Source: JAPWJZ01 sp041287865
GTDB taxonomy: Bacteria > Pseudomonadota > Alphaproteobacteria > Micavibrionales > UBA2020
Direction of reading: 5' to 3'
NCBI GenBank assembly: GCA_041287865.1
Contig: JBGGMV010000046.1
Span: 1 to 22,713 of the forward strand
Length of the DNA stretch: 22,713 nt
The notes under the pieces are model-generated. The model ran no database searches. It had not been told where the DNA came from and saw nothing but the letters and a program-made list of their open reading frames with translations. The translations under genes were made by a program, and so were the position numbers. This document shows positions 1 to 9,220 of this stretch, piece by piece; within the stretch, counting starts at the first letter, position 1, and every line of letters starts with the position of its first letter.

Positions 1-90
1 CAGGAAATGGATGCTCGCGCCAAGCCGTTCTATAGTCTTGGCGGGGTCGGAAATCCTGGCTCGGCCGCTAAGGGCAACTACGGCTACTGA
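1..90 (+). CDS. C-terminal end of an unknown protein (partial)
   Basis: The first frame is open from the window edge to a TGA at 88-90 and reads QEMDARAKPFYSLGGVGNPG followed by SAAKGNYGY. The glycine- and tyrosine-rich tail looks like a protein end rather than random sequence, and the next gene has a Shine-Dalgarno-like GAGGG overlapping this stop. The fragment is too short to name. It lies in the stretch suspected of coming from a different genome than the rest of the window. Confidence 0.3.
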   Translation, partial: QEMDARAKPFYSLGGVGNPGSAAKGNYGY

Positions 91-101
91 GGGCGAGGTC
101 G

Positions 102-617
102 TTGGGCGGTCTCCAGCGATTCGGACTGGTGGGTTCGGCCCGCCACGCTATTCGCGTGGCGGGCAGGACCATCGCCCGCGCTTCCGTCAGCTCGCTGGCG
201 GCAGTGGGAATCATCTGCATGGCTGCCTCGCTGACGGGATGCTACACGTACGTGAAGCGTCCAGTCGCCGAAGCAGCTCCGAACACCAGAGTCGCGGCGG
301 AGATCAGCGATGCAGGTCGCATCGCGCTCGGCAATCAGATGGGTGCCGAAGTCGCGCGGATAGAAGGGGAGGTCATGCAGAACTCGGACTCCGCGATGCA
401 CGTGATGGTCAGCGAAGTCCGGCTGAAGGAAGCCCCGTCGGAAACCTTCCGCATGTACGGCTCGGGCGTGGCCATCATCAACCCGCCCTTCCCGCCCGAA
501 GCACTGGACGAACTGACCCAGTATATCGCCTCCAAACTCGGCCTTGGCGCCGAGGGCGATGTCTTCTGGCTCGACAATATGCAGATCAATCCTGAAACGG
601 GGATGGTGGGAAGTTGA
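102..617 (+). CDS. Chimeric ORF: lipoprotein-like N-terminus fused to an RlmJ-like C-terminus
   Basis: This 171-residue ORF starts at TTG 102, with GAGGG eight bases upstream. Residues 27-47 form a hydrophobic segment ending in a lipobox (SLTGC, Cys47), so the N-terminus looks like an exported lipoprotein. Residues 48-104 (YTYVKRPV..., RVAAEISDAGRIALG, EVARIEGEV) resemble small lipoproteins I associate with Gemmatimonadota-type genomes; that match is from memory. From about residue 105 the sequence changes character: EVRLKEAPSETFRMYGSG, then VAIINPPFPPEALDELTQYI and SKLGLGAEGDVFWL. This fits the last strands of RlmJ (23S rRNA m6A2030 methyltransferase; E. coli IELAVLPDSDRRGMTASG then MIVINPPWKLEQQ). 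RlmJ is normally ~280 residues, and its N-terminal 200 or so, including the SAM-binding and catalytic motifs, are absent. The protein cannot be a working RlmJ. Either the contig is chimeric near 400-415 or a deletion fused two genes. Confidence 0.55.
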   Translation: MGGLQRFGLVGSARHAIRVAGRTIARASVSSLAAVGIICMAASLTGCYTYVKRPVAEAAPNTRVAAEISDAGRIALGNQMGAEVARIEGEVMQNSDSAMHVMVSEVRLKEAPSETFRMYGSGVAIINPPFPPEALDELTQYIASKLGLGAEGDVFWLDNMQINPETGMVGS

Positions 618-796
618 ACGCTTCGGATTTTTTAACGCAGCTTACCCAGAGTACGCACCTTGGTTTGTCGGGCCTCTTGATCCTGGTCCTGGCCATATCG
701 CTTTATGTGTTCATCAAAATACAGAAGTTCATCTTCAAGGCCATCTGCCTGCTGGCCCTGATCGGCACCGGTGTAGCGATTTACCTGTTTTGGTGA
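614..796 (+). CDS. Small two-helix membrane protein
   Basis: A 60-residue protein starting at TTG 614, which overlaps the TGA of the preceding ORF by four bases (TTGA), an arrangement typical of translational coupling. Residues 17-34 (LGLSGLLILVLAISLYVF) and 41-59 (FKAICLLALIGTGVAIYLF) are two membrane-spanning segments separated by a short basic loop (KIQKFIFK). No family recognised. It presumably belonged to an operon with an intact rlmJ before the disruption upstream. The TTG start has only a modest GGTGGG ribosome-binding sequence. Confidence 0.6.
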   Translation: MNASDFLTQLTQSTHLGLSGLLILVLAISLYVFIKIQKFIFKAICLLALIGTGVAIYLFW

Positions 797-811
797 CGAT
801 TTTAAGGCCTG

Positions 812-840
812 TTGACATTCCATAAACGAGGGTCTATACC
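812..840 (+). promoter_or_regulatory. Sigma-70-type promoter for the 870 gene
   Basis: A perfect -35 TTGACA (812-817) is followed by a 17-base spacer and TATACC (835-840, four of six matches to TATAAT). The expected start near 847 leaves a leader of about 23 bases before the ATG at 870. Confidence 0.7.
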
Positions 841-869
841 ACCCTCATTAGCTTAATGGAGTGTGTACG

Positions 870-1367
870 ATGAAACGTATTAAAGACCTTTTCAGCAACG
901 CCAAGGAAAAAGCCGTTGGCCAGGAAACCCGCACGTTTGTGCGCTTCTTCACCGAAACCGGCGCGCAGTTCGCCGAAGTGCAGGACCGCGATCCCGCGAA
1001 ACTGACCCTGCCCGACGACACTCACCATTTCAAATTCTTCGACCGCAAGATGAAGAAGAGCGAGACGGTCGATACCCGCACACTTTACACCGGCGCCGAA
1101 AACGTTTCCCCCACCTATTACGTGGTGGACAAGGTGATGCCGCTGACCAAATTCAACGCCCTGCCGCCCGAAGAAAAAGAACAGCTGACCACCGAAGGCA
1201 CCAGCGGCGGCACGACCGCCGTTGCCGTGGCCATCACGGGCGCGGTTTACCGTTACCTCAGCACCGAGGAAACGAACACCATCGCCATCGACCGCAACAC
1301 GATGAAACAGCTCTGGCCGCAGCACGAAAGCTCGCAGATGAGCAACGCGCCGAAGCGTTCGCGCTAA
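870..1367 (+). CDS. Hypothetical protein (165 aa)
   Basis: The start is ATG 870, preceded by GGAG at 858-861 with eight bases of spacing; this is better than the in-frame GTG at 861. The product begins MKRIKDLFSNAKEKAVGQET, is soluble and charged, has no signal peptide or membrane segment, and ends in a basic tail (NAPKRSR). A small-residue stretch in the middle (TSGGTTAVAVAITGAVYRYL) is the only hydrophobic part. I do not recognise the family. It has its own promoter just upstream and is followed by a palindrome cluster that separates it from the convergent katG, so it is probably transcribed alone. Confidence 0.8.
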   Translation: MKRIKDLFSNAKEKAVGQETRTFVRFFTETGAQFAEVQDRDPAKLTLPDDTHHFKFFDRKMKKSETVDTRTLYTGAENVSPTYYVVDKVMPLTKFNALPPEEKEQLTTEGTSGGTTAVAVAITGAVYRYLSTEETNTIAIDRNTMKQLWPQHESSQMSNAPKRSR

Positions 1368-1395
1368 GTTTTCACGACACCTTCCCCCATCGCCA

Positions 1396-1497
1396 CCCCC
1401 GCTTTATGCGGGGGTCCAAAAGCGCGTCCGCGCGTCATATGAGTCAGACTCATATGACGGCCAGACGGCCTTTTGGATGCCCGCGCAAGGCGGGCAT
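1396..1497. repeat. Cluster of palindromes (REP-like element / bidirectional terminator)
   Basis: Three inverted repeats lie back to back between two convergent genes. A 7-bp GC stem (1396-1402 with 1408-1414, loop TTTAT) comes first. Next is a long imperfect cruciform whose outer arms TCCAAAAG and CTTTTGGA (1415-1422, 1470-1477) enclose a perfect 12-bp stem CGTCATATGAGT/ACTCATATGACG (1433-1444, 1448-1459, loop CAG). Last is an 8-bp stem ATGCCCGC/GCGGGCAT (1477-1484, 1490-1497). GC hairpins of this kind flanking a central palindrome resemble dispersed REP or MITE elements. The cluster could also end transcription from both sides. Whether it is repeated elsewhere cannot be seen in this window. 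Confidence 0.75.
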
Positions 1498-1508
1498 GGA
1501 AAGGTTTA

Positions 1509-3737
<2,229 letters not shown>

Positions 3738-3784
3738 GATGAAACCCTCCGGTAATGGTGGAATTGGAATGACTTTGTGGCGTT

Positions 3785-3813
3785 ATTGTAGGCCGGCGGC
3801 TCCCCCTAATAAA
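3785..3813 (-). promoter_or_regulatory. Candidate katG promoter
   Basis: Read on the minus strand, TACAAT (3785-3790) is a five-of-six -10 box. Seventeen bases further upstream is TTTATT (3808-3813), a poor -35. A weak -35 directly abutting the OxyR operator is the arrangement expected for an activator-dependent promoter. Confidence 0.6.
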
Positions 3814-3850
3814 ATTTATTGATCTTATCTGCTCCATAAGCTGTACTTAT
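3814..3850. promoter_or_regulatory. OxyR operator between katG and oxyR
   Basis: Four tetranucleotides occur at exact 7-base spacing: ATTT (3814-3817), TTAT (3825-3828), ATAA (3836-3839) and TTAT (3847-3850). This is the layout of the classical OxyR tetramer site ATAG-N7-CTAT-N7-ATAG-N7-CTAT. Within it, CTTAT-N7-ATAAG and CATAAG-N5-CTTATG are perfect inverted repeats. The site ends 25 bases before the oxyR ATG and abuts the katG -35 region, so it can serve both autorepression and katG activation. Confidence 0.75.
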
Positions 3851-3875
3851 GACCGATTCTGCAAAGGAGAGGCTT

Positions 3876-4757
3876 ATGAATATACGCGATTTCGAATACA
3901 TCGTTGCGCTGGCCGACAAGCGGCGCTTCGCGCTGGCCGCCGAAACCTGCAACGTCAGCCAGCCCGCGCTGAGCCTGCAGATCAAGAAGCTGGAGGAACA
4001 GCTGGGCATCACCCTGTTCCAGCGCACGCCGCAGGGCGTCATCCCGACCGAAGACGCCGCCTTTATCATCGCCAACGCGCGCCTTGTGCTGGAAAAAACG
4101 GCGCAGATCCGCCAGCACGCGCAGCAGGCGGCCAAGGGGCAGAACATGCGCCTGATCACCGTGGGCGTCATTCCCTCCATCGCGCCCTATTACCTGCCAA
4201 AATTTTTCAAGAGCCTCGATGCCTTCAAGGGCCGCAAGAATTTGCAATGGCAGATACTGGAAGATAAAACCGAGCATCTGGTCGAAAATCTCGACAACGG
4301 CGCGATCGACGCCGCCGTGATGATCGTGCCGGACGCGGGCACCGAACACGCGCATGAACTGCTGTTCGAGGAAGAACTATACCTTGCCGTATCCGCAAAA
4401 CACGCGCTGGCCGGCGAGCGCGAAGTGGCGCTGCAGGATATCCGCAATGAAAACTGGCTGCTGCTGGACGAAGGCCATTGCCTGAACCTGCCGATGCTGG
4501 AGGTCTGCAAGCGCGCGAAGATCGGCATCGACCGCAACAGTTTCCGCGCCAAAAGCCTTGAAACGCTGCGCCATATGGTCGCGCATAATTCGGGCATCAC
4601 CCTCATCCCCGCCATGGCGCGGCGCAAGGATGACGGCATCGCCTATGTCTCGCTGAAATCCGCCAAGCCCTATAAACGCGCCGTCAGCCTTGTCTGGCGC
4701 AAGAACGGGCATTATGCGGAAACGATCAATGAAATGACGAAATCGCTGGCGGCGTGA
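3876..4757 (+). CDS. oxyR: Hydrogen peroxide-sensing LysR-type regulator OxyR
   Basis: A 293-residue LysR-family activator. The N-terminal winged helix-turn-helix (residues 1-60, with FALAAETCNVSQPALSLQIKKLEEQLG) binds DNA, and the rest is the peroxide-sensing domain. The redox pair Cys202 and Cys211 lies in LLLDEGHCLNLPMLEVC, with the same nine-residue spacing as Cys199 and Cys208 of E. coli OxyR; they form the activating disulphide. ATG 3876 is preceded by AAAGGAGAGG. The longer in-frame start at 3849 lies within the operator and would add nine unconserved residues. The gene is divergent from katG and ends directly against the convergent rlmI stop (4757/4758). Confidence 0.95.
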   Translation: MNIRDFEYIVALADKRRFALAAETCNVSQPALSLQIKKLEEQLGITLFQRTPQGVIPTEDAAFIIANARLVLEKTAQIRQHAQQAAKGQNMRLITVGVIPSIAPYYLPKFFKSLDAFKGRKNLQWQILEDKTEHLVENLDNGAIDAAVMIVPDAGTEHAHELLFEEELYLAVSAKHALAGEREVALQDIRNENWLLLDEGHCLNLPMLEVCKRAKIGIDRNSFRAKSLETLRHMVAHNSGITLIPAMARRKDDGIAYVSLKSAKPYKRAVSLVWRKNGHYAETINEMTKSLAA

Positions 4758-5951
4758 TCAGTCCAGCATCCGGAAGGTCAGGGCCTTCAGGTACTGCGTT
4801 TCGGGCAGCAGCGGGTGCACCGGATGGTCAGGCCCCGCGCCTGCCGTCTTGATCAGCTGGAAATGGCGGCCGGATTTTGCAAGGCCGCCCGCGACGACCT
4901 CGATCAAATCCTTCACGCCGACGTGTGACGAGCAGGAGGCGAAGAACAGGTAGCCGCTGCGTTCGATCAGCGGTTCGGCCAGCCTTGCGAGTTTCTGGTA
5001 GCCCTTCATGCCCGCGCCCAGATCCTTGCGCGACTTCACAAATGCGGGCGGGTCGACGCAGACGACTTCGTATTTGCGGCCCATGTGCGGCAGTTTTTCC
5101 ATCATGTCGAAGGCCGCGCCCTCGATCACCTGGCACTTGCGCTCGACGCCGTTCAGCGCGGCGTTCTTTTCCAGTGTCATCAGCGCATCGGATGAACTGT
5201 CGATGAATGTCACCGCCTCCGCGCCCAGCGTCGCCGCCGTGATGCCGAAGCCGCCGGTGTGGCAGAAAACGTCGAGCAATGACCCGCTTTTGGTCAGGTG
5301 TGAAACCCAGGCGCGGTTGTCGCGCTGGTCGTAGAACCAGCCGGTTTTCTGGCCGTCCATCACGTCGACGGCGAACTTTACGCCGTTTTCGGTGATCTGC
5401 ACCACGGGGTCCTGCAGCGTGCCCAGCACGCCGGCCAGTTTTTTCTCCAGCCCTTCCATCTCGCGCGCGGCGGTGTCGTTGCGCAGGATAATTTCCTTCG
5501 GGCGAAGCAGTGATTTCAGCGCGCTTTCGATATGGGGCCACAGCGCCTCCATCCCCGCCGTATTCACCTGACAGACGACGACATCGCCGAAGCGGTCGAC
5601 GATCAACCCCGGCAATCCGTCGCTTTCGGCATGGATCAGGCGGTAGAAAGGCTTGTCGAAAATCTTTTCGCGGTAGACGAAGGCGCTTTCGACGCGGTGG
5701 TAGATAAAGAAGCGCTCGAGGTTTTCCTCGGACTTCTGCGTCATCACGCGGCCGACCAGTTGCACCTTGGGGTTATAAAACCCGCGACCGACGAAATCGC
5801 CCTTGTCGCGCACGAAGTCGACCGCCGCGCCCGGGGCGATAGCGTCGCTTTCCTTCGCGTTGATGACTTCCGAGCGGAAAATCCACGGATAGCCCATCCG
5901 CACGCGGCGGACGGAATGTTCATCGATGCGGACGGCAGGAAGGGTCGGCAT
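4758..5951 (-). CDS. rlmI: 23S rRNA (cytosine-C5)-methyltransferase, RlmI family
   Basis: A 397-residue class I SAM-dependent RNA methyltransferase of the RlmI/YccW type, which methylates C1962 of 23S rRNA. Residues 1-75 form the N-terminal PUA-like RNA-binding domain (MGYPWIFRSEV, GDFVGRGFYNP). The SAM motif I is LDVFCHTGGFG (226-236), the catalytic-loop motif is DPPAF (300-304), and the cysteine motif is SCSS (339-342). The upstream cobB stop is four bases before its ATG, so the two are almost certainly cotranscribed. Its stop codon abuts the oxyR stop. Length and motif order are normal. Exact target assignment rests on family resemblance; other PUA-containing cytosine methyltransferases are close relatives. 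Confidence 0.9.
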   Translation of the reverse strand: MPTLPAVRIDEHSVRRVRMGYPWIFRSEVINAKESDAIAPGAAVDFVRDKGDFVGRGFYNPKVQLVGRVMTQKSEENLERFFIYHRVESAFVYREKIFDKPFYRLIHAESDGLPGLIVDRFGDVVVCQVNTAGMEALWPHIESALKSLLRPKEIILRNDTAAREMEGLEKKLAGVLGTLQDPVVQITENGVKFAVDVMDGQKTGWFYDQRDNRAWVSHLTKSGSLLDVFCHTGGFGITAATLGAEAVTFIDSSSDALMTLEKNAALNGVERKCQVIEGAAFDMMEKLPHMGRKYEVVCVDPPAFVKSRKDLGAGMKGYQKLARLAEPLIERSGYLFFASCSSHVGVKDLIEVVAGGLAKSGRHFQLIKTAGAGPDHPVHPLLPETQYLKALTFRMLD

Positions 5952-5955
5952 GTGC

Positions 5956-6657
5956 TCAGACTTTGCTTAAAATTTCTTCGACCCATTGTGGCACAATCTC
6001 TGTCGCCTTTCCATACCGCCCCTCGTCAAAGGCGTTGGCAACCAAAGATTTTTCAAGGTTCAGCTCGATCGACTGCGCGCCCGCCTGATAGGCGACTTCG
6101 ACAAATCCTGCGGCGGGGTAAACGTTGCCGGAAGTGCCGATGGCGGCGAAGACGTTGCATTGCATCAGTTCGGCATAGATATCGTCCATAAACAGGGGCA
6201 TTTCCCCGAACCAGACGACATGGGGGCGCAGCCCGCCCGCTTTCTCGCAGGCCGTGCAGACGGTTTTCTCGTCAAAATCGCCATCCCAGTCGGGCAGGCC
6301 AAGGCAATTTGTGCAGCGGGCCTTGCGCAGCTCGCCATGCATCGACAGCAGCCGCTTGTTGCCAGCGCGTTTATGCAAATCGTCGATGTTCTGTGTCACC
6401 AGCATGAAATCATCGCCCAGCGCAGCCTCCAGCTTCGCCAGTGCGAGGTGCGCGGCATTGGGCTGGATTTCCGGCTGTATCAGCTGGCGGCGGCGGTCAT
6501 TATAGAAACGGTAGACCAGTTCAGGATCGCGCGCGAAACCCATGGGCGAGGCCACATCCTCGATTCGATGCCCTTCCCACAGCCCGTCGACGCCGCGAAA
6601 GGTGTTGATGCCCGATTCCGCCGAAATTCCCGCGCCTGTAAGAACGACGACACGCAT
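5956..6657 (-). CDS. cobB: NAD-dependent protein deacylase, sirtuin CobB
   Basis: A 233-residue class III sirtuin that removes acyl groups from lysine using NAD+. The motifs are in order: GAGISAESGINTFRG (8-22), TQNIDDLH (88-95), catalytic His107 in MHGE, a zinc site with Cys115/118/134/137, VWFGE (148-152) and GTSGNVYPA (174-182). Tyr52 and Arg55 (FYNDRRR) match the residues that allow E. coli CobB to remove succinyl groups, so desuccinylase activity is likely. I chose ATG 6657 because GAGIS begins 8 residues later as in short CobB forms; a longer in-frame start at 6693 would add MRIVQHKGFCFN. It is the first gene of an operon with rlmI, four bases downstream. Confidence 0.93.
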   Translation of the reverse strand: MRVVVLTGAGISAESGINTFRGVDGLWEGHRIEDVASPMGFARDPELVYRFYNDRRRQLIQPEIQPNAAHLALAKLEAALGDDFMLVTQNIDDLHKRAGNKRLLSMHGELRKARCTNCLGLPDWDGDFDEKTVCTACEKAGGLRPHVVWFGEMPLFMDDIYAELMQCNVFAAIGTSGNVYPAAGFVEVAYQAGAQSIELNLEKSLVANAFDEGRYGKATEIVPQWVEEILSKV

Positions 6658-6735
6658 GTTGAAACAAAATCCTTTGTGCTGCACAATCCGCAAAATCCAT
6701 CGCGGCCCCCGCGAAATTAGTGGAGTGAGAATAGC

Positions 6736-7083
6736 ATGTACTGGATGATAACCAAAATAGCCATTTCCGCCGGCATGATCGCTTTCTCGTCGTGGCTGTC
6801 GGTGAAGAAACCGGAGCTGGCGGGCTTCATTATCGCCCTGCCGATTTCGTCGATGCTGGTGCTGGCCTTCTCATTCGCGGAATACAAAGACCCCGAAGCC
6901 TCCGTAAAATTCGCGCAAAGCATCTTGGCCGCCATTCCGCTGTCGCTGCTGTTCTTCGTGCCCTTCCTGTTTGCAAAGAAAATCCCCTTTGGCTACTGGG
7001 GCGTTTATGCCTCGGGCGTGATATTGCTGACCGCCGGTTACTTCATCCATACCTTCATCATGAAGCAGGCGGGCACGCCATGA
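6736..7083 (+). CDS. Small integral membrane protein (four helices)
   Basis: A 115-residue protein with about four hydrophobic segments: residues 4-20, 28-48, 63-84 and 89-108. The features KKPELAGFIIALPISS and the overall size resemble the DUF3147/GlpM-like group of small membrane proteins, but this is a low-confidence resemblance. Its stop overlaps the ATG of the next gene (ATGA), so it is translationally coupled to the O-methyltransferase. It is divergent from cobB with a gap of about 80 bases that must hold both promoters. Confidence 0.8.
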   Translation: MYWMITKIAISAGMIAFSSWLSVKKPELAGFIIALPISSMLVLAFSFAEYKDPEASVKFAQSILAAIPLSLLFFVPFLFAKKIPFGYWGVYASGVILLTAGYFIHTFIMKQAGTP

Positions 7084-7724
7084 GCTATTCCGACCGCCGC
7101 GATTATATTGCGCAGGTCTTCGGGCAGGAACCGAAAGAGCAGAAGGCAATCCGCGCCGCGATGACGCAACCCGACGACCAGATCAGCGTGCCGCCGGAAG
7201 ACGGTCGCCTGCTGCAACTGCTGGTGCGGCTGGTGAATGCCAAGAAAATTGTCGAGATTGGCACGCTCGGCGGCTATTCATCGCTCTGGATGGCGCAGGC
7301 CATGGCGAAGGGCGGGCAAATTTTTACCTGCGAATACGAAGACCGCCGCGCGCGCATCGCCGAAAAACATTTCGCCAAATATGCGAAGGGCAAGAAGATC
7401 ACCATCGTCGAAGGCAACGCGCACAAGACACTGCCAACGCTATCAGCGAAAGGCCCCTTTGATCTGATCTTCATCGACGCCGAAAAAACCGGCTACGCCA
7501 AATATCTGGACTGGGCGGAGAAAAGCGTGCGCAAGGGCGGCTTGATCGTCGGCGACAATACGTTTTTATTCGACGCCGTCTGGCAGGGCCCGAGCGGAGA
7601 TCGTATTAGCGATACCGCGTTTGCCGCCATGACCGATTTCAACAAACGCCTGTCAAACCCCAAGAAGTACCAGAGCATGATGCTGAATACGGGTCAGGGC
7701 ATGACGGTGGCGATGAAGCTTTAA
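7080..7724 (+). CDS. Catechol-type O-methyltransferase
   Basis: A 214-residue class I SAM-dependent methyltransferase of the O-methyltransferase family 3 (COMT/caffeoyl-CoA type). Motif I is VEIGTLGGYSSLWMA (58-72). Glu85 (TCEYE) probably holds the SAM ribose. Asp133 (LIFIDAEKTGYAKYLDW) together with Asp159-Asn160 (GDN) forms the expected divalent-metal site. ATG 7080 overlaps the preceding stop (ATGA); a longer open frame from 6792 is merely antiframe to the membrane gene. Its TAA overlaps the TAA of the convergent gene at 7721. The substrate is unknown; bacterial members act on small catechols or pathway intermediates. Confidence 0.9.
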   Translation: MSYSDRRDYIAQVFGQEPKEQKAIRAAMTQPDDQISVPPEDGRLLQLLVRLVNAKKIVEIGTLGGYSSLWMAQAMAKGGQIFTCEYEDRRARIAEKHFAKYAKGKKITIVEGNAHKTLPTLSAKGPFDLIFIDAEKTGYAKYLDWAEKSVRKGGLIVGDNTFLFDAVWQGPSGDRISDTAFAAMTDFNKRLSNPKKYQSMMLNTGQGMTVAMKL

Positions 7725-8299
7725 GCCATCAAATCCGGAAACGCCGTTTTCACGCCGGTGCGGGCGACGGTGGCAAGCGCGGCCACTTCGCCTTTCACGT
7801 TGCCCCAGACGCGCACGGGGGTCATGCCCTCGCGCTCGTACTCGGCTTGCAAAATCGTTTCAATGATATCGCCGCGCGCGTTTTTCACGTCGACGACTTT
7901 CAGCTTGAAGCGGCTTTTATTGATCGCGGCCGCGACCAGCGCGTCTTTCATGCCATGGGCGATGTTGGCGGAATCTTCGCCGGCGGCGCCCTGAAGCTGC
8001 AAGACGGTGCCTGCCGTGGCGCCCGGCGGAATGATCTCGATCACGCCGTTCTTGGGCGAGCGGCATTGCGGCATGCCGGAAATCTGCACCGGGCCCGCTT
8101 CTTTCTTGACAATGACGGAGGGCGCGGGGAATTTCAGCTTGATGCCGTCGATGTTGTCGAGCGCGAATTTCAGCGCGTTCTCCAGCCCGACGCCCTGTTC
8201 CTCGAACATGCCCATCAGGCTGCGCATCGCCATCGCAATTTCGTTGTCCTGGTCGGATGACGCCAGCTTGATGATTTTTGCGAGTTGTTCCTTGCTCAT
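7721..8299 (-). CDS. Hypothetical protein (192 aa)
   Basis: The N-terminal ~45 residues (MSKEQLAKIIKLASSDQDNE then IAMAMRSLMGMFEEQGVGLE) form helices reminiscent of short domains that pair clustered residues with the phrase 'A..R.L...L...G', but I cannot name a family. The remainder is predicted alpha/beta and contains KNGVIEIIPPGATAGTVLQL and a C-terminal VRVWGNVKGEVAALATVART. It has no signal peptide or membrane segment. It begins 11 bases after the stop of the 280-residue orphan and is probably cotranscribed with it. An SD-like AGGGGACACCC lies before the ATG. Confidence 0.75.
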   Translation of the reverse strand: MSKEQLAKIIKLASSDQDNEIAMAMRSLMGMFEEQGVGLENALKFALDNIDGIKLKFPAPSVIVKKEAGPVQISGMPQCRSPKNGVIEIIPPGATAGTVLQLQGAAGEDSANIAHGMKDALVAAAINKSRFKLKVVDVKNARGDIIETILQAEYEREGMTPVRVWGNVKGEVAALATVARTGVKTAFPDLMA

Positions 8300-8310
8300 G
8301 GGTGTCCCCT

Positions 8311-9153
8311 CTACCTGTTGGTTCCGAAGAAATCGGGCTTTTCTGGACGATACCGCACTTCGTAGCTTTCTTCAAATGCCTGCAAGCCCTTTGATAGCGC
8401 CAGCAGGCGGCCGGTGGCGGCGCGGTGCTGGTTGGCGTCGGCCGAGCCCTTCATGCCGCTGCCCTTCCCGCCCAGCTTTTCGGAAAGCGCGTCAGCCACA
8501 AAGCGTAAATTGATGGCCTCCAGCAGGGCGGAGGAGATGCCGATGCTCTGCACCACCCTGTTGTGCATTTCGCCCCCGCTGACGGTGAAGCTGAACGTGA
8601 TATCGCGCTCGCCGTCGCGGTGGATGATGCCGCAGCGCATCAGCTGCGTGTTGTCGGTCAGCACGGCTGCGACGCTGGAGGAATGCTCGATCCGCACGGC
8701 CTTGCCCGCCTGTTTCATCAATCCCTGCGCCACCTGCATGGTGGCGTCGTAATTGTCGACCGAGAGCAGCGCGCATTGCTCCACCACATCGACAAAGGGC
8801 GAGGTTTTCGTGCGGAACGCCGGCTGGCCGTTGACGTAAATCGCGGCCCAGTTATAGGGGTTGAACTCGCGCTCGTAATTGGAAATCAGCGCCGCCCATT
8901 CGCCGTCATAACCCAGGCGCCCTATGCGCGGGGTGATCGGCCCGTTTTTATAAAAATCCGCCAGCACCTTGCCCGCCATGCGCAGCGTGGTGTGCATGTT
9001 CTGCGCGCGCACGACGACTTTTTCTTTCCCCAGTTTCAGGAAAACGCGGTTGCTGCGCACCACGTTGGCGCCCTCGGCCACCGTGCCGGGCGGCGCTGCG
9101 TCATCGATAAATTCGATTTTTTCGCGCACCAGCGATGTGGTGAATTCTTCCAT
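8311..9153 (-). CDS. Hypothetical protein (280 aa)
   Basis: I place the start at ATG 9153 (MEEFTTSLVREKIEFIDD), preceded by GGGGTAGGGA; the 16 extra residues from 9201 have no ribosome site. The soluble product contains GRLGYDGEWAALISNYEREF, YVNGQPAFRTKTSPFVDVVE and a C-terminal section rich in FTVSGGEMHNRVVQSIGISS. No catalytic motif or family is recognisable. It is followed at 11 bases by the 192-residue orphan and preceded by the 170-residue orphan at a gap of about 67 bases, so the three may form one transcription unit. Confidence 0.75.
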   Translation of the reverse strand: MEEFTTSLVREKIEFIDDAAPPGTVAEGANVVRSNRVFLKLGKEKVVVRAQNMHTTLRMAGKVLADFYKNGPITPRIGRLGYDGEWAALISNYEREFNPYNWAAIYVNGQPAFRTKTSPFVDVVEQCALLSVDNYDATMQVAQGLMKQAGKAVRIEHSSSVAAVLTDNTQLMRCGIIHRDGERDITFSFTVSGGEMHNRVVQSIGISSALLEAINLRFVADALSEKLGGKGSGMKGSADANQHRAATGRLLALSKGLQAFEESYEVRYRPEKPDFFGTNR

Positions 9154-9220
9154 ATCCCTACCCCATGCCAGAATGCCATGGGCGCGAAGCCTGCGCAACA
9201 AGGTGGAATGTTATGGCTTA

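Noticed and set aside
139..163. Perfect 10-bp hairpin CCCGCCACGC/GCGTGGCGGG
   Set aside because: It lies inside the 102-617 reading frame and no T-tract follows, so it is not supported as a terminator.
11..595. Plus-strand ORF of 194 codons covering the left end
   Set aside because: Its arginine- and serine-rich, repeat-like composition is that of an out-of-frame reading; the overlapping frame at 102-617 has a lipobox and an RlmJ-like tail.
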